From contig NZ_NTFY01000034.1 of NCBI RefSeq assembly GCF_002289565.1, forward strand, positions 1 through 64,000: 64,000 nt of DNA, given 5' to 3'. How positions within the stretch are numbered: position 1 is the stretch's first letter; every line of letters begins with the position of its first letter. A model generated the notes under the pieces. It ran no database searches, was not told the origin of the DNA, and saw only the letters and a list, made by a program, of their open reading frames with translations. This document shows positions 1-10,200 of this stretch, piece by piece. Both the position numbers and the translations under genes were made by a program. The stretch comes from Rhodopirellula sp. SM50. Its GTDB lineage: Bacteria; Planctomycetota; Planctomycetia; Pirellulales; Pirellulaceae.

Positions 1-142
1 CAAGGGGGCTACGGACCCGTCGAGCGATCCATGTCATGCGCCGCTGATTCGTCTGATTGGATCGCGGACTCAAGCCGGTGGGTTGCGGTGCGACGCTGGA
101 AGCGCCTGCCCGAGGACACCCCCCAGTGCCCCATTTAAATGA

Positions 143-217
143 ACCCACCGATGGCAGAGCGTACCCACGGATAAAAAGCAGCCAGGGATCCGTGGGTACG
201 CCTTGCCATCGGTGGGT
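143..217. repeat. Imperfect inverted repeat, 30-bp arms
   Basis: Bases 143-172 and 188-217 are inverted copies of each other with about 28 of 30 positions matching and a 15-base loop. The rest of 1-363 shows no convincing gene. The element lies just past the stop of the leftward permease gene at 364, so it could act as a transcript-end hairpin. It is not followed by a T-tract, so a mobile hairpin repeat is equally likely. Confidence 0.75.
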
Positions 218-363
218 GTTCTCCGTTGCGGTGATACCGGAGATCGTTTGTTCGATCAGATCGATCGAGGGAAGCCGTTTGCAGACGGTGCATGCCCCAC
301 GCATGACATCTACCGATAGACGCAGCACTACGTTCAGAAACGTCTCCCGCCGTTCCCCTGACA

Positions 364-1245
364 CTACCGCCGCGTCGCCAGAAACACCGCGACGCCGCTC
401 CAAACGAACGCGAACCCGACGAGCGTGTAGGTCGACATCGGTTCGCCGAAGTAAAACGCGCCGACCATGAACTGCAATGTCGGCCCGATGAACTGCAGGA
501 CGCCGATCAACGTCAGTGGAATGCGTTGTGCCGCGGCGGAGAAAAACGCCAGCGGAACCAACGTCAAGAATCCGCCGATGATCAACATCCAGTCCAGCAT
601 CGGGTCGCCGCGGCCAAAGTCACCGGCGCCGCCTTGGTACAAGAACGCCAAATAGACAAGCGTCGGCGACAACAGCACGAGCGTTTCCAAGAACAAGCCG
701 TTCATCGGATCCAACCGGGCTTTCTTTTTAACCAACGCATATCCGGCAAACGAACCGGCCATCAGCAACGAAACCCAGGGGAACTGGCCCGCGGCGACGG
801 TCATCACCGAGACGCCGACTCCGGCCAGACCCACCGCGCCCCAACGTGGGGCGGACAATCGCTCACCGAGCACGACGACGCCCAACAAGACGTTGAACAG
901 CGGGCTGATGTAATAGCCCAGCGATGAAAGTAGCACTTGCTGATTGGTCACCGCGTACAGGAACGCCCCCCAATTGATCGCGATCAGAAACGCGGCGGCG
1001 GAATAGATCGCCCACGTTTGTCGCCGGCAAAGCGACTCCAACAACGCCCCCCGAACGATCCGGCTGCTGAGCCGAAATCGAATCACGGCGATCACCATCG
1101 AAAACACAAACGCCCAGACGATCCGGTGGCTGACTAACTCCAGCGCCGACGTCCCGCGCAGCAAATTCCAGAAGATCGGAAACAGGCCCCAAATCACGTT
1201 GGCGGCAACGGCGCAGAAAAATCCCAGACGGGTCGATGCGGACAT
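364..1245 (-). CDS. rarD: RarD-type EamA-family permease
   Basis: This encodes an inner-membrane permease of the drug/metabolite transporter superfamily, in the RarD branch of EamA-family proteins. It has about ten hydrophobic segments over roughly 293 residues, which is the family's usual size. The N-terminal stretch GLFPIFWNLLRGTSALELVSHR carries the RarD-type pattern of a first helix, then E and HR before the second helix. The open frame continues upstream to 1314, but the start at 1245 (MSASTRLG) gives the normal RarD N-terminus just before the first helix. The substrate is unknown; a chloramphenicol-sensitivity link is only the historical family name. It stands alone, divergent from the operon at 1607. 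Confidence 0.88.
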   Translation of the reverse strand: MSASTRLGFFCAVAANVIWGLFPIFWNLLRGTSALELVSHRIVWAFVFSMVIAVIRFRLSSRIVRGALLESLCRRQTWAIYSAAAFLIAINWGAFLYAVTNQQVLLSSLGYYISPLFNVLLGVVVLGERLSAPRWGAVGLAGVGVSVMTVAAGQFPWVSLLMAGSFAGYALVKKKARLDPMNGLFLETLVLLSPTLVYLAFLYQGGAGDFGRGDPMLDWMLIIGGFLTLVPLAFFSAAAQRIPLTLIGVLQFIGPTLQFMVGAFYFGEPMSTYTLVGFAFVWSGVAVFLATRR

Positions 1246-1606
1246 GCGGTGTTTTTGAAAACCTTGGCAAACGCCGTAGAATGCCCAACCAAACACGCGG
1301 TGGACTTGCTGCAATTCGAGATCAACCGATCACCCCCGCAAGCCTGAGCGAATCCGGCCGATATTCCGTGAATACCAGCCGAATCGAGTGAGCTTACAGA
1401 TCCTCCTTTCAGAATGGCAACGCGTTCGAAGCATCCTCGACGCCAAGCCATCGGCCATCCTGTTCGTCGTCGACTGGAATCCCAATCGCCCACGGGAGAA
1501 CTTCGTCGATCCCAATGAATCAACGAGCCGTGAGAGGGTATAATCCAGTCCAATTCCCTCAAAATCGATCCCCACCGAATCTCAGCCCACCGAACCCGAG
1601 CCCCCC
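1246..1606. other. Divergent intergenic region
   Basis: These 361 bases separate the leftward permease from the rightward six-gene operon. They should hold both promoters, but no confident -35/-10 or sigma-54 element was picked out. No MoxR ATPase gene is present here, although DUF58 operons usually begin with one. Short open frames on the minus strand have no recognisable protein features. Confidence 0.5.
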
Positions 1607-2515
1607 ATGCGGATATTGGATTTCGTCAAACCCAAGGAACTGTCGCGCGTCGCGCGATTGCAAATTCTGGCGCGGGAGATTGTCGAAGGCTACTGCAGTG
1701 GACGACACCGTTCACCCCACAAAGGGTTCAGTGTCGAATTTAAGGAGCACCGACAATATGTCCAAGGCGACGAGCTGAAGAATATCGATTGGAAGGTCTT
1801 CGGCAAGAGCGATCGTTTGTACATCCGCCAGTACGAAGAAGAAACGAACCTAAGGTGCCACTTACTGGTCGACCAAAGCGGTTCGATGGCCTACAAGGGC
1901 ACCCGCAGCGTCGACGGATTGACCAAGCACGAATACGCCACCCGCCTCGCCGCCGCGTTCGCCTACTTCATGTTGGGCCAGCAGGACCCCGTCGCGCTGG
2001 TCACGTTTGACAATGATCTGCGGCAACAGGTTCCGCTGCGAAGCCGTCCTTCTCACCTGCAACCGATCCTGTCGGCACTGGTCGCGGACCAATCACGACG
2101 CGACACGGACCTGGGCGGTGTGTTCCGAAAGATCGTTCCCAAGGTCGGACGGCGGGGATTGATCGTGATCATTTCCGATTCGATGGGCGACGCCGAATCG
2201 ATTTCACGATCCCTGGCTCAGTTTCGAGCCAACAAACACGAGATCATCTTTTTTCAAATCTTAGACCCTGACGAAGCGGAATTTCCGTTTTCGGGACGGA
2301 TTCAATTCCGTGACTTGGAACAGGTGATCGACGAACAGACCGTGGATGCCGCGTCGATCCGAGATGCTTATCAAGACCGGCTGGCCCAACACAACGAAGC
2401 GTTGCGCGAAGCCAGTCGACGGAGCCGCGTCGATCTGATCCCGATCACCACCGACCAACCCTTCGTCGACGTCTTGCATGAGTATGTCGCGGCAAGGAGA
2501 CGCGCGGTCCGATGA
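1607..2515 (+). CDS. DUF58 domain protein with VWA MIDAS motif
   Basis: This is a cytoplasmic DUF58-family protein of 302 residues. The family signature is clear: GFSVEFKEHRQYVQGDE at 40-56 followed by IDWKV at 60-64. A von Willebrand A metal site D-x-S-x-S lies at residues 89-93 (DQSGS) and is followed by a typical VWA alpha/beta sequence. DUF58 proteins usually work with a MoxR AAA+ ATPase and membrane VWA partners in envelope or enzyme maturation; the actual client here is unknown. It is the first gene of a coupled operon, and its stop overlaps the next start (ATGA at 2512). The missing adjacent MoxR gene is the unusual point. Confidence 0.9.
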   Translation: MRILDFVKPKELSRVARLQILAREIVEGYCSGRHRSPHKGFSVEFKEHRQYVQGDELKNIDWKVFGKSDRLYIRQYEEETNLRCHLLVDQSGSMAYKGTRSVDGLTKHEYATRLAAAFAYFMLGQQDPVALVTFDNDLRQQVPLRSRPSHLQPILSALVADQSRRDTDLGGVFRKIVPKVGRRGLIVIISDSMGDAESISRSLAQFRANKHEIIFFQILDPDEAEFPFSGRIQFRDLEQVIDEQTVDAASIRDAYQDRLAQHNEALREASRRSRVDLIPITTDQPFVDVLHEYVAARRRAVR

Positions 2516-4779
2516 GTCTTCTCAACGCAGCGTTGGCGTTCGGCGCGTTCGCATTCACGATCCCGCTGATCATCCATCTGTTCTTCCGCAGCCGGTTCAA
2601 AACGGTCGACTGGGGTGCGATGTACTTGCTCGAAAGCGTGGTGCGCGTCAATCGCCGTCGTATGCAGGTGACCAATCTGCTGTTGTTGTTGCTGCGATGT
2701 GCGATCCCCGTGCTGTTGGCGTTCTGTCTGGCTCGGCCCGTTTGGACGGGGCTTCGCGCTCTCGCCGGCGATGCTCCGAAAACACTGGTCATCGCGATCG
2801 ATGATTCCCGCAGCATGTCATTGACGCCGCCGGGCGAACCGTCGCGCATCGAAGTCGCCAAACGAGAACTTCGAACCGTGCTAGCGGATCTGACGCGACG
2901 CGATGAAGTGATGTTGGTCCGCGGATCTCGATTAGGCGCCGTGCCGTCCAAAATGGGTGTTTCCGACGCGTTGGCGGGCTTGCGAAAAATCGATGCCCAA
3001 GGCAACGCCGTGTCAATCGGTCAACTGATCGATGCGGCCATTGCGGCCGCCGACGAAGGCTCGCATCCCAGACGCCAAATCCTGGTCGTGTCCGACTTTC
3101 AAGCCGGCGCGGTCGATACCGCGACACTGGAGGCGGCTCGTCGCATCGCCGAAACGAACAAGATCGAAGCGGAAGCCGATGGCGGCAAGCAACTGGTCAT
3201 CGACATGCTGGACGTGGGCACCCACTGGGACGATCTGGCCAACGTGTCGGTCGATGCGGTGACCATCGATTCGCCGGTGATCGTCAGCGAGCGTTCGGGG
3301 GTCTACACGGCAACACTACGCAATGCGTCCGACCTGCCCGCCAACGACTTGCGATTGATCTGGTCGATCGACGGAAAACCGTTGGAACCGCGAGTGGTTT
3401 CGATCGACGCGAAATCAACATCGACCAATCGGCTGACCCACACGATCGATCAGGCCGGGATCCATGAAGTCGCCGCGACAATCGATCGTGGTGACGTGCT
3501 GGTCGACGACAACACGCGCAGCGTGGCCGTCGAAGTGATCGACGAAGTCAACGTGTTGTTGGTCGACGGACGGCCCGGCAAGGAGCCGCTCAGCGGACAA
3601 GCCGACTTTTTGGCCATCGCGCTGAGCCCCTTTGCCTTCGGCGGTGACGACCGTCCCGATCCGGTCCGCGCCGCCGTCGTCACGTCGAGACGGTTGGAAT
3701 CCGCACTCGATGAAAACCCGACGCGTGTCATCGTGCTGTGCGGCGTCGGACAACTTTCCGATTCGGTCAAGCAACGGATGGCGACCTTTGTCGATCAAGG
3801 TGGGGCGTTGGTCGTGTTCGACGGACCGAGTCTGCGTCCGGAGCTTTACAACCAGGTGTGGCGAGACCAAGACGCCGTGCTGTCGTTCCCCGCATCGCTC
3901 GGCGACGTGGTCGGAAATCCCGAGGTCGACAGCGGTGCCGCCGAAGAGACGTTTGCCATCGATCAGCCCACCTCCCTGTACCAGCCTTGGAAGATCCTGG
4001 CCCGCGGAAGTGACAACCCGATGTCCGCCGTCAACTTGTCGGCCTACCGAGCCTTCACGATCGACGAAGCGGACGAGAGCGATTCCACCCATCGGATTGT
4101 CTTGCTGCGAACCACCGACGGAGCGCCGTTGGCGGTGATGGATACCGTCGGCGACGGGACGGTCGTGCAGTTTGCGATCTCGGGAAATGCCGCCTGGACC
4201 AATCTGCCGCTGCGCCCCGTCTTCCTGCCGCTGATTCAGCAGCTGGTTCTCGATTTGGCCGGCAAACGCAGCGACGCCATGATTCAAGTGGGGCAACCGA
4301 TCGTGATCAACCCGAATGATTGGCCTGCCCCCAAGACGGAAGGGGGCGCGGAAACCCGTACCCGTTTCGCCGCACGCACGCCGCGAGGACAATTCGAACT
4401 CGAGACACCCGACGCGGGTGAACCCGTGCGTCTGACGGCGACTTATTCCCCCGGCGTTTACACGATCCAGAAACGGTTGACCGACCTTGCCGATCCGGAG
4501 AAATCCGAAACCATGGAAACCCTTCGGATTGCGACGGTCGACGCGTCCGAATCAATGTTGGTCGATGTCAGCCAAGAACGTCAACAAACATTGGCCAACA
4601 TTCTCAACGCGCAGGTGTTCGAGAGCGCCGTGTTGCTGCAAGACGCCGACCGTTCGCGTTCCTTCGGACGCGAGATCTGGCGGGTGATTTTGGTGGCGCT
4701 GTTGATCGCATTGGTCGCCGAGCTGTGGTTGCAGCAAAATCTGGTCGCCCGACGGAAAATCACGGGAGGCACGTCGTGA
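2512..4779 (+). CDS. BatA/VWA-domain membrane protein
   Basis: This is a 755-residue membrane protein. An N-terminal BatA-type region (residues 1-80) has two hydrophobic helices flanking the basic loop RSRFKTVDWGAMYLL. A VWA domain follows, with MIDAS residues D97-x-S99-x-S101. The middle of the protein resembles an adhesion-like fold followed by a glutamine-amidotransferase-like segment (VLLVDGRPGKEPLSGQ and a later GGALVVFDG). A C-terminal transmembrane helix lies at about 722-740. The domain order matches planctomycete BatA proteins encoded after DUF58. The VWA domain is probably exposed outside the membrane. The start overlaps the previous stop and the stop overlaps the next start. Confidence 0.87.
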   Translation: MSLLNAALAFGAFAFTIPLIIHLFFRSRFKTVDWGAMYLLESVVRVNRRRMQVTNLLLLLLRCAIPVLLAFCLARPVWTGLRALAGDAPKTLVIAIDDSRSMSLTPPGEPSRIEVAKRELRTVLADLTRRDEVMLVRGSRLGAVPSKMGVSDALAGLRKIDAQGNAVSIGQLIDAAIAAADEGSHPRRQILVVSDFQAGAVDTATLEAARRIAETNKIEAEADGGKQLVIDMLDVGTHWDDLANVSVDAVTIDSPVIVSERSGVYTATLRNASDLPANDLRLIWSIDGKPLEPRVVSIDAKSTSTNRLTHTIDQAGIHEVAATIDRGDVLVDDNTRSVAVEVIDEVNVLLVDGRPGKEPLSGQADFLAIALSPFAFGGDDRPDPVRAAVVTSRRLESALDENPTRVIVLCGVGQLSDSVKQRMATFVDQGGALVVFDGPSLRPELYNQVWRDQDAVLSFPASLGDVVGNPEVDSGAAEETFAIDQPTSLYQPWKILARGSDNPMSAVNLSAYRAFTIDEADESDSTHRIVLLRTTDGAPLAVMDTVGDGTVVQFAISGNAAWTNLPLRPVFLPLIQQLVLDLAGKRSDAMIQVGQPIVINPNDWPAPKTEGGAETRTRFAARTPRGQFELETPDAGEPVRLTATYSPGVYTIQKRLTDLADPEKSETMETLRIATVDASESMLVDVSQERQQTLANILNAQVFESAVLLQDADRSRSFGREIWRVILVALLIALVAELWLQQNLVARRKITGGTS

Positions 4780-7187
4780 CGGTTTCTCCCTTCGCATCGA
4801 TCCGCTTCGCCGGCGATTTGCCGGCTTGGCTCGTCGCAATCCTCGCGCTGCTGGCGGTCACCGGGGTGGTCGTGCTCTATGCGCGAGAATCACGTTCGAT
4901 TCGATCACCGTACCAATACTTGCTGCCGGCGCTACGCGGAACCGCCGTCGCACTGGTCGTGTTCATCTTGGCCGGACCGGTTTGGCACCGTCGACAGGTG
5001 ATCGGAACGCTCGGGCGGGTCGTGTTTGCGGTCGATACCTCACGGAGCATGTCGCTGACCGACAGCCAATCGGAGACCACGGCGGACAATCGATTGCAAC
5101 GCGCGACGGCATCGCTGCTTGGAAACGCGACCGAGCCGGGTTGGCTGGAGCAGATCCAGAAGACTCATGCGATCGATGTCATCGCCTTCAGTGACACCGA
5201 TCCCGTCTCGATCTGGTCTTCCGATGACCAAACGGAACTGCCGACGGCCTTGGATTGGGCGGCTGATGGCCCGGCGACCAACCTGTCACGCCCGCTTCAA
5301 TCCATCCTTTCGACAATCAACTTGGACGCCGCAGCCGGTGATTCCTCCGCCGGTGATTCGGCAGCCAGTGACGCCGCAGCTCCGTCGTCTGACGGCTCGA
5401 TTGATTCGGTCCGCCGTGCCGCGATCGTGTTGATGACCGACGGTCGCGACACCGAGACGGCGATGCGATTGGAACGGTCACCACCCTCGGTCGCCAATCA
5501 GCTTGCCAGCGGCGGAACGACGGTCAACACGCTGGGGTTCGGTTCCGTGGACGAACCACCCGATGTCGGAATTGTCGAGGTCATCCGCCCGGAAACCGTC
5601 GCAGCCGAAGGCAAATTGGCCGGTCAAGTGATTGTCAAACAGTTCGGCCGGCAAGGCGAACCGGTTTTGGTACGGATTGAATCGGACGGGGAAACCGTTT
5701 GGCAAAAGTCGATCAGCGTTTCGAACACGGGGCAACAGGCCGTGCCGTTTGAAATCGACGTCGGCCAGATCGTTCAATCGCTTCGTTCACGATTACCGCG
5801 CGGCATCAATCGAACCAACGAAGTCTTGCGTCTGGTCGCAACGGTCGAATCCGGCGGTCCCGATTACTCGGCGGACAACAACTTGTCGCACTTCCGTGTC
5901 GCGGCGTCGACGCGCAATCGTCGTCTGTTGATCGTCGACGGATCCAGCCGCTGGGAAACGCGATACTTGAAAAATCTGTTCGTCCGCGATCCCGCGTGGC
6001 AGGCCGACGTGGTCTTATTCGGCCCCGGAACATCCAGTCCCAAACTGCAACGTGGCAGCGCTCCGGGGCAGTTTCCCGCGACGGCAGAAGAGATGGCGCA
6101 GTACGATGCGGTTCTGTTGGGTGAAATCGACGCCTCGCAATTCACGACCGGCGACCGAGGGCTGCTGTCGCGCTTCGTCGCCGGTGGCGGTGGTCTGGTG
6201 ATCATTGACGGACGATTCGGAAAATTGCGCGCGTTGGCCGCGACCGAGTTCGGAGAATTGATGCCGGTTCGTTATCGAGGAACCGGAACCACGCCGATGC
6301 CCAGCCGATTGCAGGCGACACCCGCCGGGCTGGAGCAACCCGCGCTCGGCTTGATCGATCAAACCGACCAACTGGATTCGTTTTGGCGTTCGCTGCCGGC
6401 GCCCAAGTGGAGTGCGAACGTCGAATTGAGTGAAGGCGGTGAGTCCTGGGGGGAAACGGTGTCGGACAGCGGCATCCGCACACCGTGGCTCGCGACGCGA
6501 ATGTACGGGGCGGGACGCGTGTTCTATTTCGCCTCCGATCAAACCTGGCGCTGGCGTTACAAGGTCGCCGATCGATTCCACGCCCGGTTTTGGAATCAAT
6601 TGGTCGTCGCGGCGATGGAACCGCCGTTTTCCGCCAGCGACCAGTACGTCTCCATCGGCACCGACAAGGTGGAATACCGGGGCGGAGAGTCGGTCGCGGT
6701 CCGCGCCCGACTCCGCGACGTCCGTGGCAATCCGGTCGCCGATGCCACCGTCGATGCGCTGGTCATGCGTGACGGCAACAAGATCGCGACGGTGCCGTTG
6801 AGTGTCGATAATCCAAACCGCGGCACCTATGCCGGTCAGGTGCCGCCGCTTCCCGGCGGTGAATACTCGGTTCGAATTCGTGCCAGCGGGTTCGATGAAT
6901 CCGCCCTGCTGGCGTCGACGCCGATTTGGGTCACCGAAGACCATCACGCCGAAATGCAACGCATGAGTCTCGATGAAGACGCGTTGCGTCAAATCGCATC
7001 GGCCGGCGAGGGAACGTACATCCATGAATCCGATGCCGAGCGGATGCTGGAATTACTCAAACCGCTCTCCAGCGGCACCGTCATCGAAACCGACACGGTG
7101 CTTTGGCAATCGTATCTGTGGTTTTGGTTGATCATCGCGTTGCTGACCATCGAATGGTGGTGTCGCAAACGAGCCGGATTGGTCTAA
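4776..7187 (+). CDS. Second VWA/GATase-like membrane protein
   Basis: This 803-residue membrane protein starts at GTG 4776, which overlaps the preceding TGA. A ribosome-binding stretch (gggaggc) lies at 4764-4770, so this start is preferred over an in-frame start at 4725 inside the previous gene. Two N-terminal helices (about 17-36 and 55-68) precede a VWA domain with MIDAS D87-x-S89-x-S91. A class I amidotransferase-like region begins near RRLLIVDGSSRWE, and one helix near the C-terminus (SYLWFWLIIALLTIEWW) re-enters the membrane. It is probably a paralogue or partner of the preceding protein, with two membrane VWA subunits side by side as in Bat/aerotolerance-type operons. The client is unknown. 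Confidence 0.85.
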   Translation: MTVSPFASIRFAGDLPAWLVAILALLAVTGVVVLYARESRSIRSPYQYLLPALRGTAVALVVFILAGPVWHRRQVIGTLGRVVFAVDTSRSMSLTDSQSETTADNRLQRATASLLGNATEPGWLEQIQKTHAIDVIAFSDTDPVSIWSSDDQTELPTALDWAADGPATNLSRPLQSILSTINLDAAAGDSSAGDSAASDAAAPSSDGSIDSVRRAAIVLMTDGRDTETAMRLERSPPSVANQLASGGTTVNTLGFGSVDEPPDVGIVEVIRPETVAAEGKLAGQVIVKQFGRQGEPVLVRIESDGETVWQKSISVSNTGQQAVPFEIDVGQIVQSLRSRLPRGINRTNEVLRLVATVESGGPDYSADNNLSHFRVAASTRNRRLLIVDGSSRWETRYLKNLFVRDPAWQADVVLFGPGTSSPKLQRGSAPGQFPATAEEMAQYDAVLLGEIDASQFTTGDRGLLSRFVAGGGGLVIIDGRFGKLRALAATEFGELMPVRYRGTGTTPMPSRLQATPAGLEQPALGLIDQTDQLDSFWRSLPAPKWSANVELSEGGESWGETVSDSGIRTPWLATRMYGAGRVFYFASDQTWRWRYKVADRFHARFWNQLVVAAMEPPFSASDQYVSIGTDKVEYRGGESVAVRARLRDVRGNPVADATVDALVMRDGNKIATVPLSVDNPNRGTYAGQVPPLPGGEYSVRIRASGFDESALLASTPIWVTEDHHAEMQRMSLDEDALRQIASAGEGTYIHESDAERMLELLKPLSSGTVIETDTVLWQSYLWFWLIIALLTIEWWCRKRAGLV

Positions 7188-7203
7188 CGGACAGGAAACA
7201 GAA

Positions 7204-10200
7204 ATGGCAACGGTAAGTGAACACTCGAGGGCTCGCGCGGGGCTGGATCCGATCACCACGCGCGCGCTGGCCGCCTTCCGTCGACGTCGCGGAATGCTGC
7301 TGGTCGCCCGCGCGATCGGGGTCGGGCTGCTGGTCTTCATTTCGCTGGCACTGTTGCTGGCGACTTTGGATTATCTGTTCTTCTTTAGCGACGCGGTGCG
7401 CTGGACGCTGAGCATCGGGATCTACGTGGCAACCGCGGCGGCGATGTGGCTGACGGGGTTCTCGTCGTTCGCCGTCCGCGACGAGTTGGAAATTGCACGT
7501 CACGTGGAAAGCGTCGCGCCGAATTTGCGCGAGAACCTGGTCGCCGCCGTCGAATTGGCCGATCCCCATTCCACCAACGGATCACCTTATTTTCGACGCC
7601 TGTTGCAAAGCCGCGTCGCGCGGCGGATCGCGAACGTTGATGTGGGCCAGGTGTTGCCACTGCGATTGGTTCGCCGCTGGGTGCTCAGTGGATCCACGGT
7701 CGCCTTGTTTTGCGTCGCGTTGATGTTCATCCCCTCGGCGCAATTCGGCCGTCGCTTCGCCCGCGCCGCACTTCCCGGGTTCGCCATCGAGCGAGCGTCT
7801 CGAACCAAAGTCACCATCCTGGAACCGTCTCCGATGTCGGGCTACGTCGCCGAGCGCGATGCGGTGGGCGTGATCGTGCGCGTCGAGGGTGCCGAAGCGG
7901 ACGATGTGATGCTGCACTGGCGCAGTGCCGATGGAACCTCCGGCGAGTCGCTGATGACGCCGCGGATGGACGCGTCCGCGTTTCGGCCCGGTGAATCATC
8001 CGACGCGTCGACCGCCTCTACCGGTCCAGATGCATCCGAGGATGTTGCGATCGATGACGCACCCGGCGGACGATTTGCGGCAAACTTGTCGGTTGGCTCG
8101 GTTCCGATCCAATATCGCATCACGGCCGGTGACGCGATCACGCTTTGGCACGAACTGACGCCTTTGCCCCGACCGCGCGTCGTTCGCTATGAGAAACGCT
8201 ATCGTTTGCCGACCTACGCCCGACTCGATGATCGCACCGCCGATGAAGAACACGGGGACTTGAAAGCGTTGCAGGGCACGACGGCGGAGGTCACGGTGAC
8301 GTTCGACCAACCCGTCGAAAACCCCGTCGTCCGATTCGGTGTCCGCGGCGCTCGCAGTGAAATGGAGCCCGTCGACGAATCCTCGACCAAGTTTCTGACT
8401 CGGATTTCCATCAAGACGTCCGGTCAATATCAAGTCGATGCGACCAGCGTCCGCAGCGGACTGGATAACCCGTTCAGCCCGACCAACATGATCACCCCGG
8501 TCCTGGATACGCCCCCAATTGTCCGTTGGTCAAATGAAACCAAACCCAGCCAACTGGTGTCGTCATTGGACGTCGTCGAGATGGCCGCTTATGCCGCCGA
8601 TGATCTGCCGCTGGAACGCGTTATCCAAGAAGTCGGTGTCAACGAACGGAGATTCGAATCGTATGCGTTGCCGATCGAAGCGGAGAATCGAAAGCTGGAT
8701 CTCAGCTGGTCCTGGGACATGATGCACCGCTTGGGCGAAAACTCGCGTACGCCACAGCTTTCCGCGGGAGATCTTGTCCGAACACGACTCGTCGCCATCG
8801 ACCGCCGGGGAGCGCGAACCGAATCGCCCCTGATCGAGTTTCTGATCGCCGGCGATGGCTTCGACGCCGATCGTCACCAGTTTTTGCAACCGTTCGCCCG
8901 GCAAGTCGAACGCATCATGAAGTGGTCCCAGCAATCCAAGCAGCTCGCGGAGGGACTGAAGGAAATCGGCAACTCGGGAAACTTTGACGCCCTTAAAGAG
9001 ATCAGCAGCCAGTGGAAACCGTTGCAGCAGGAATCGGTCGCGTTGGTCAAGAGTCTGTCTGAAACGCTGACCGCCACCCAAAACACGGCCAGCGCGTCGA
9101 TGACCGAATTGGTCGGCAGAGCCATCATCGACGTCGAGACACGGTTGGATGGCCAAATCAAACAGATGCAATGGCTCTCCGAAAATCAGGCAGACGTTTG
9201 GAGCAAGGAGCACGAAAAGAATCGCCAAGCCGTCGGCCGCGAGGCAAACCAGACGGCCTACCAATGTGATCGGTTGGGTGAGTTTGTCCAGGCACGATTC
9301 GCGCTCGCCCTGTCTGCGTCTCTGTATTCCGACGTCAGCATGCTGCGTAACGGCGTCGACCGCTTGGTCGATGACATGCCCCGGCAGCGTCTGCCCCGCT
9401 ACCTGACCCTGGTGGCCGGTCAATTGGCCGAAATCGATCGGCTGATCGCACAATACGAGTCACTGTTATCCCCACAACATGCACAGCATCTTTCCGGTGA
9501 CTCCTGGATGCGTTGGTCCCAGCGTTGGAACCTTCAAATCGAAACTCTGTTAGAAGACCAGGCGCGTCGCGATCAAGTCTACGCCGTGCTGAAGTCGTTG
9601 CGTGATGAAGTCAAGGACAAACCCCAGCACGTCGTTTATTCTGCGACCCACGACACCGTATTGCGTTGGGGGCGTGACCTTCGCAAAGAAATCGGGTACC
9701 TGGCGGACCTGACACGCCGTTTGTTTGACGCCGGACGGGAGTGGCAAGCGGCCCAGAAAGCGGCCCAAGGCGATCGCAATGCCGACGATGCGGTCAAACA
9801 CGGGTTGGCGGTCCAGTGGGGACAGCTCAAATGGCAGACCGAACGAAATCGTTTGATGGTGCGTGCGGCTGGCCAAGAGAAACTCAATCGCGCCAAATCC
9901 AAAGTCGATTTAAAGTATGCCGCCGATCAAAACCTGTTCGTCCGCGCGATCAAGAACGTCACCGAAAACGGTTACCAAGATTACGAAGACGAACCGGCCG
10001 ATCGGGTCCTGAACTCCATCGCCGCTGCGATCGGGACGCTGCAGGCGGCCAGCGACATCGCCGCGGCGCGTGAGGACTGGCTGGCGATCCGGGAAGGCGA
10101 GAGCCAAAGCGATGCCGCCCCGCTGCGTAAGATCTATCATCCGGTTTGGTTCAAGTTGCAAGACATCCGGATCGAATTGGGAGTCCGTTACTTGCGACAA

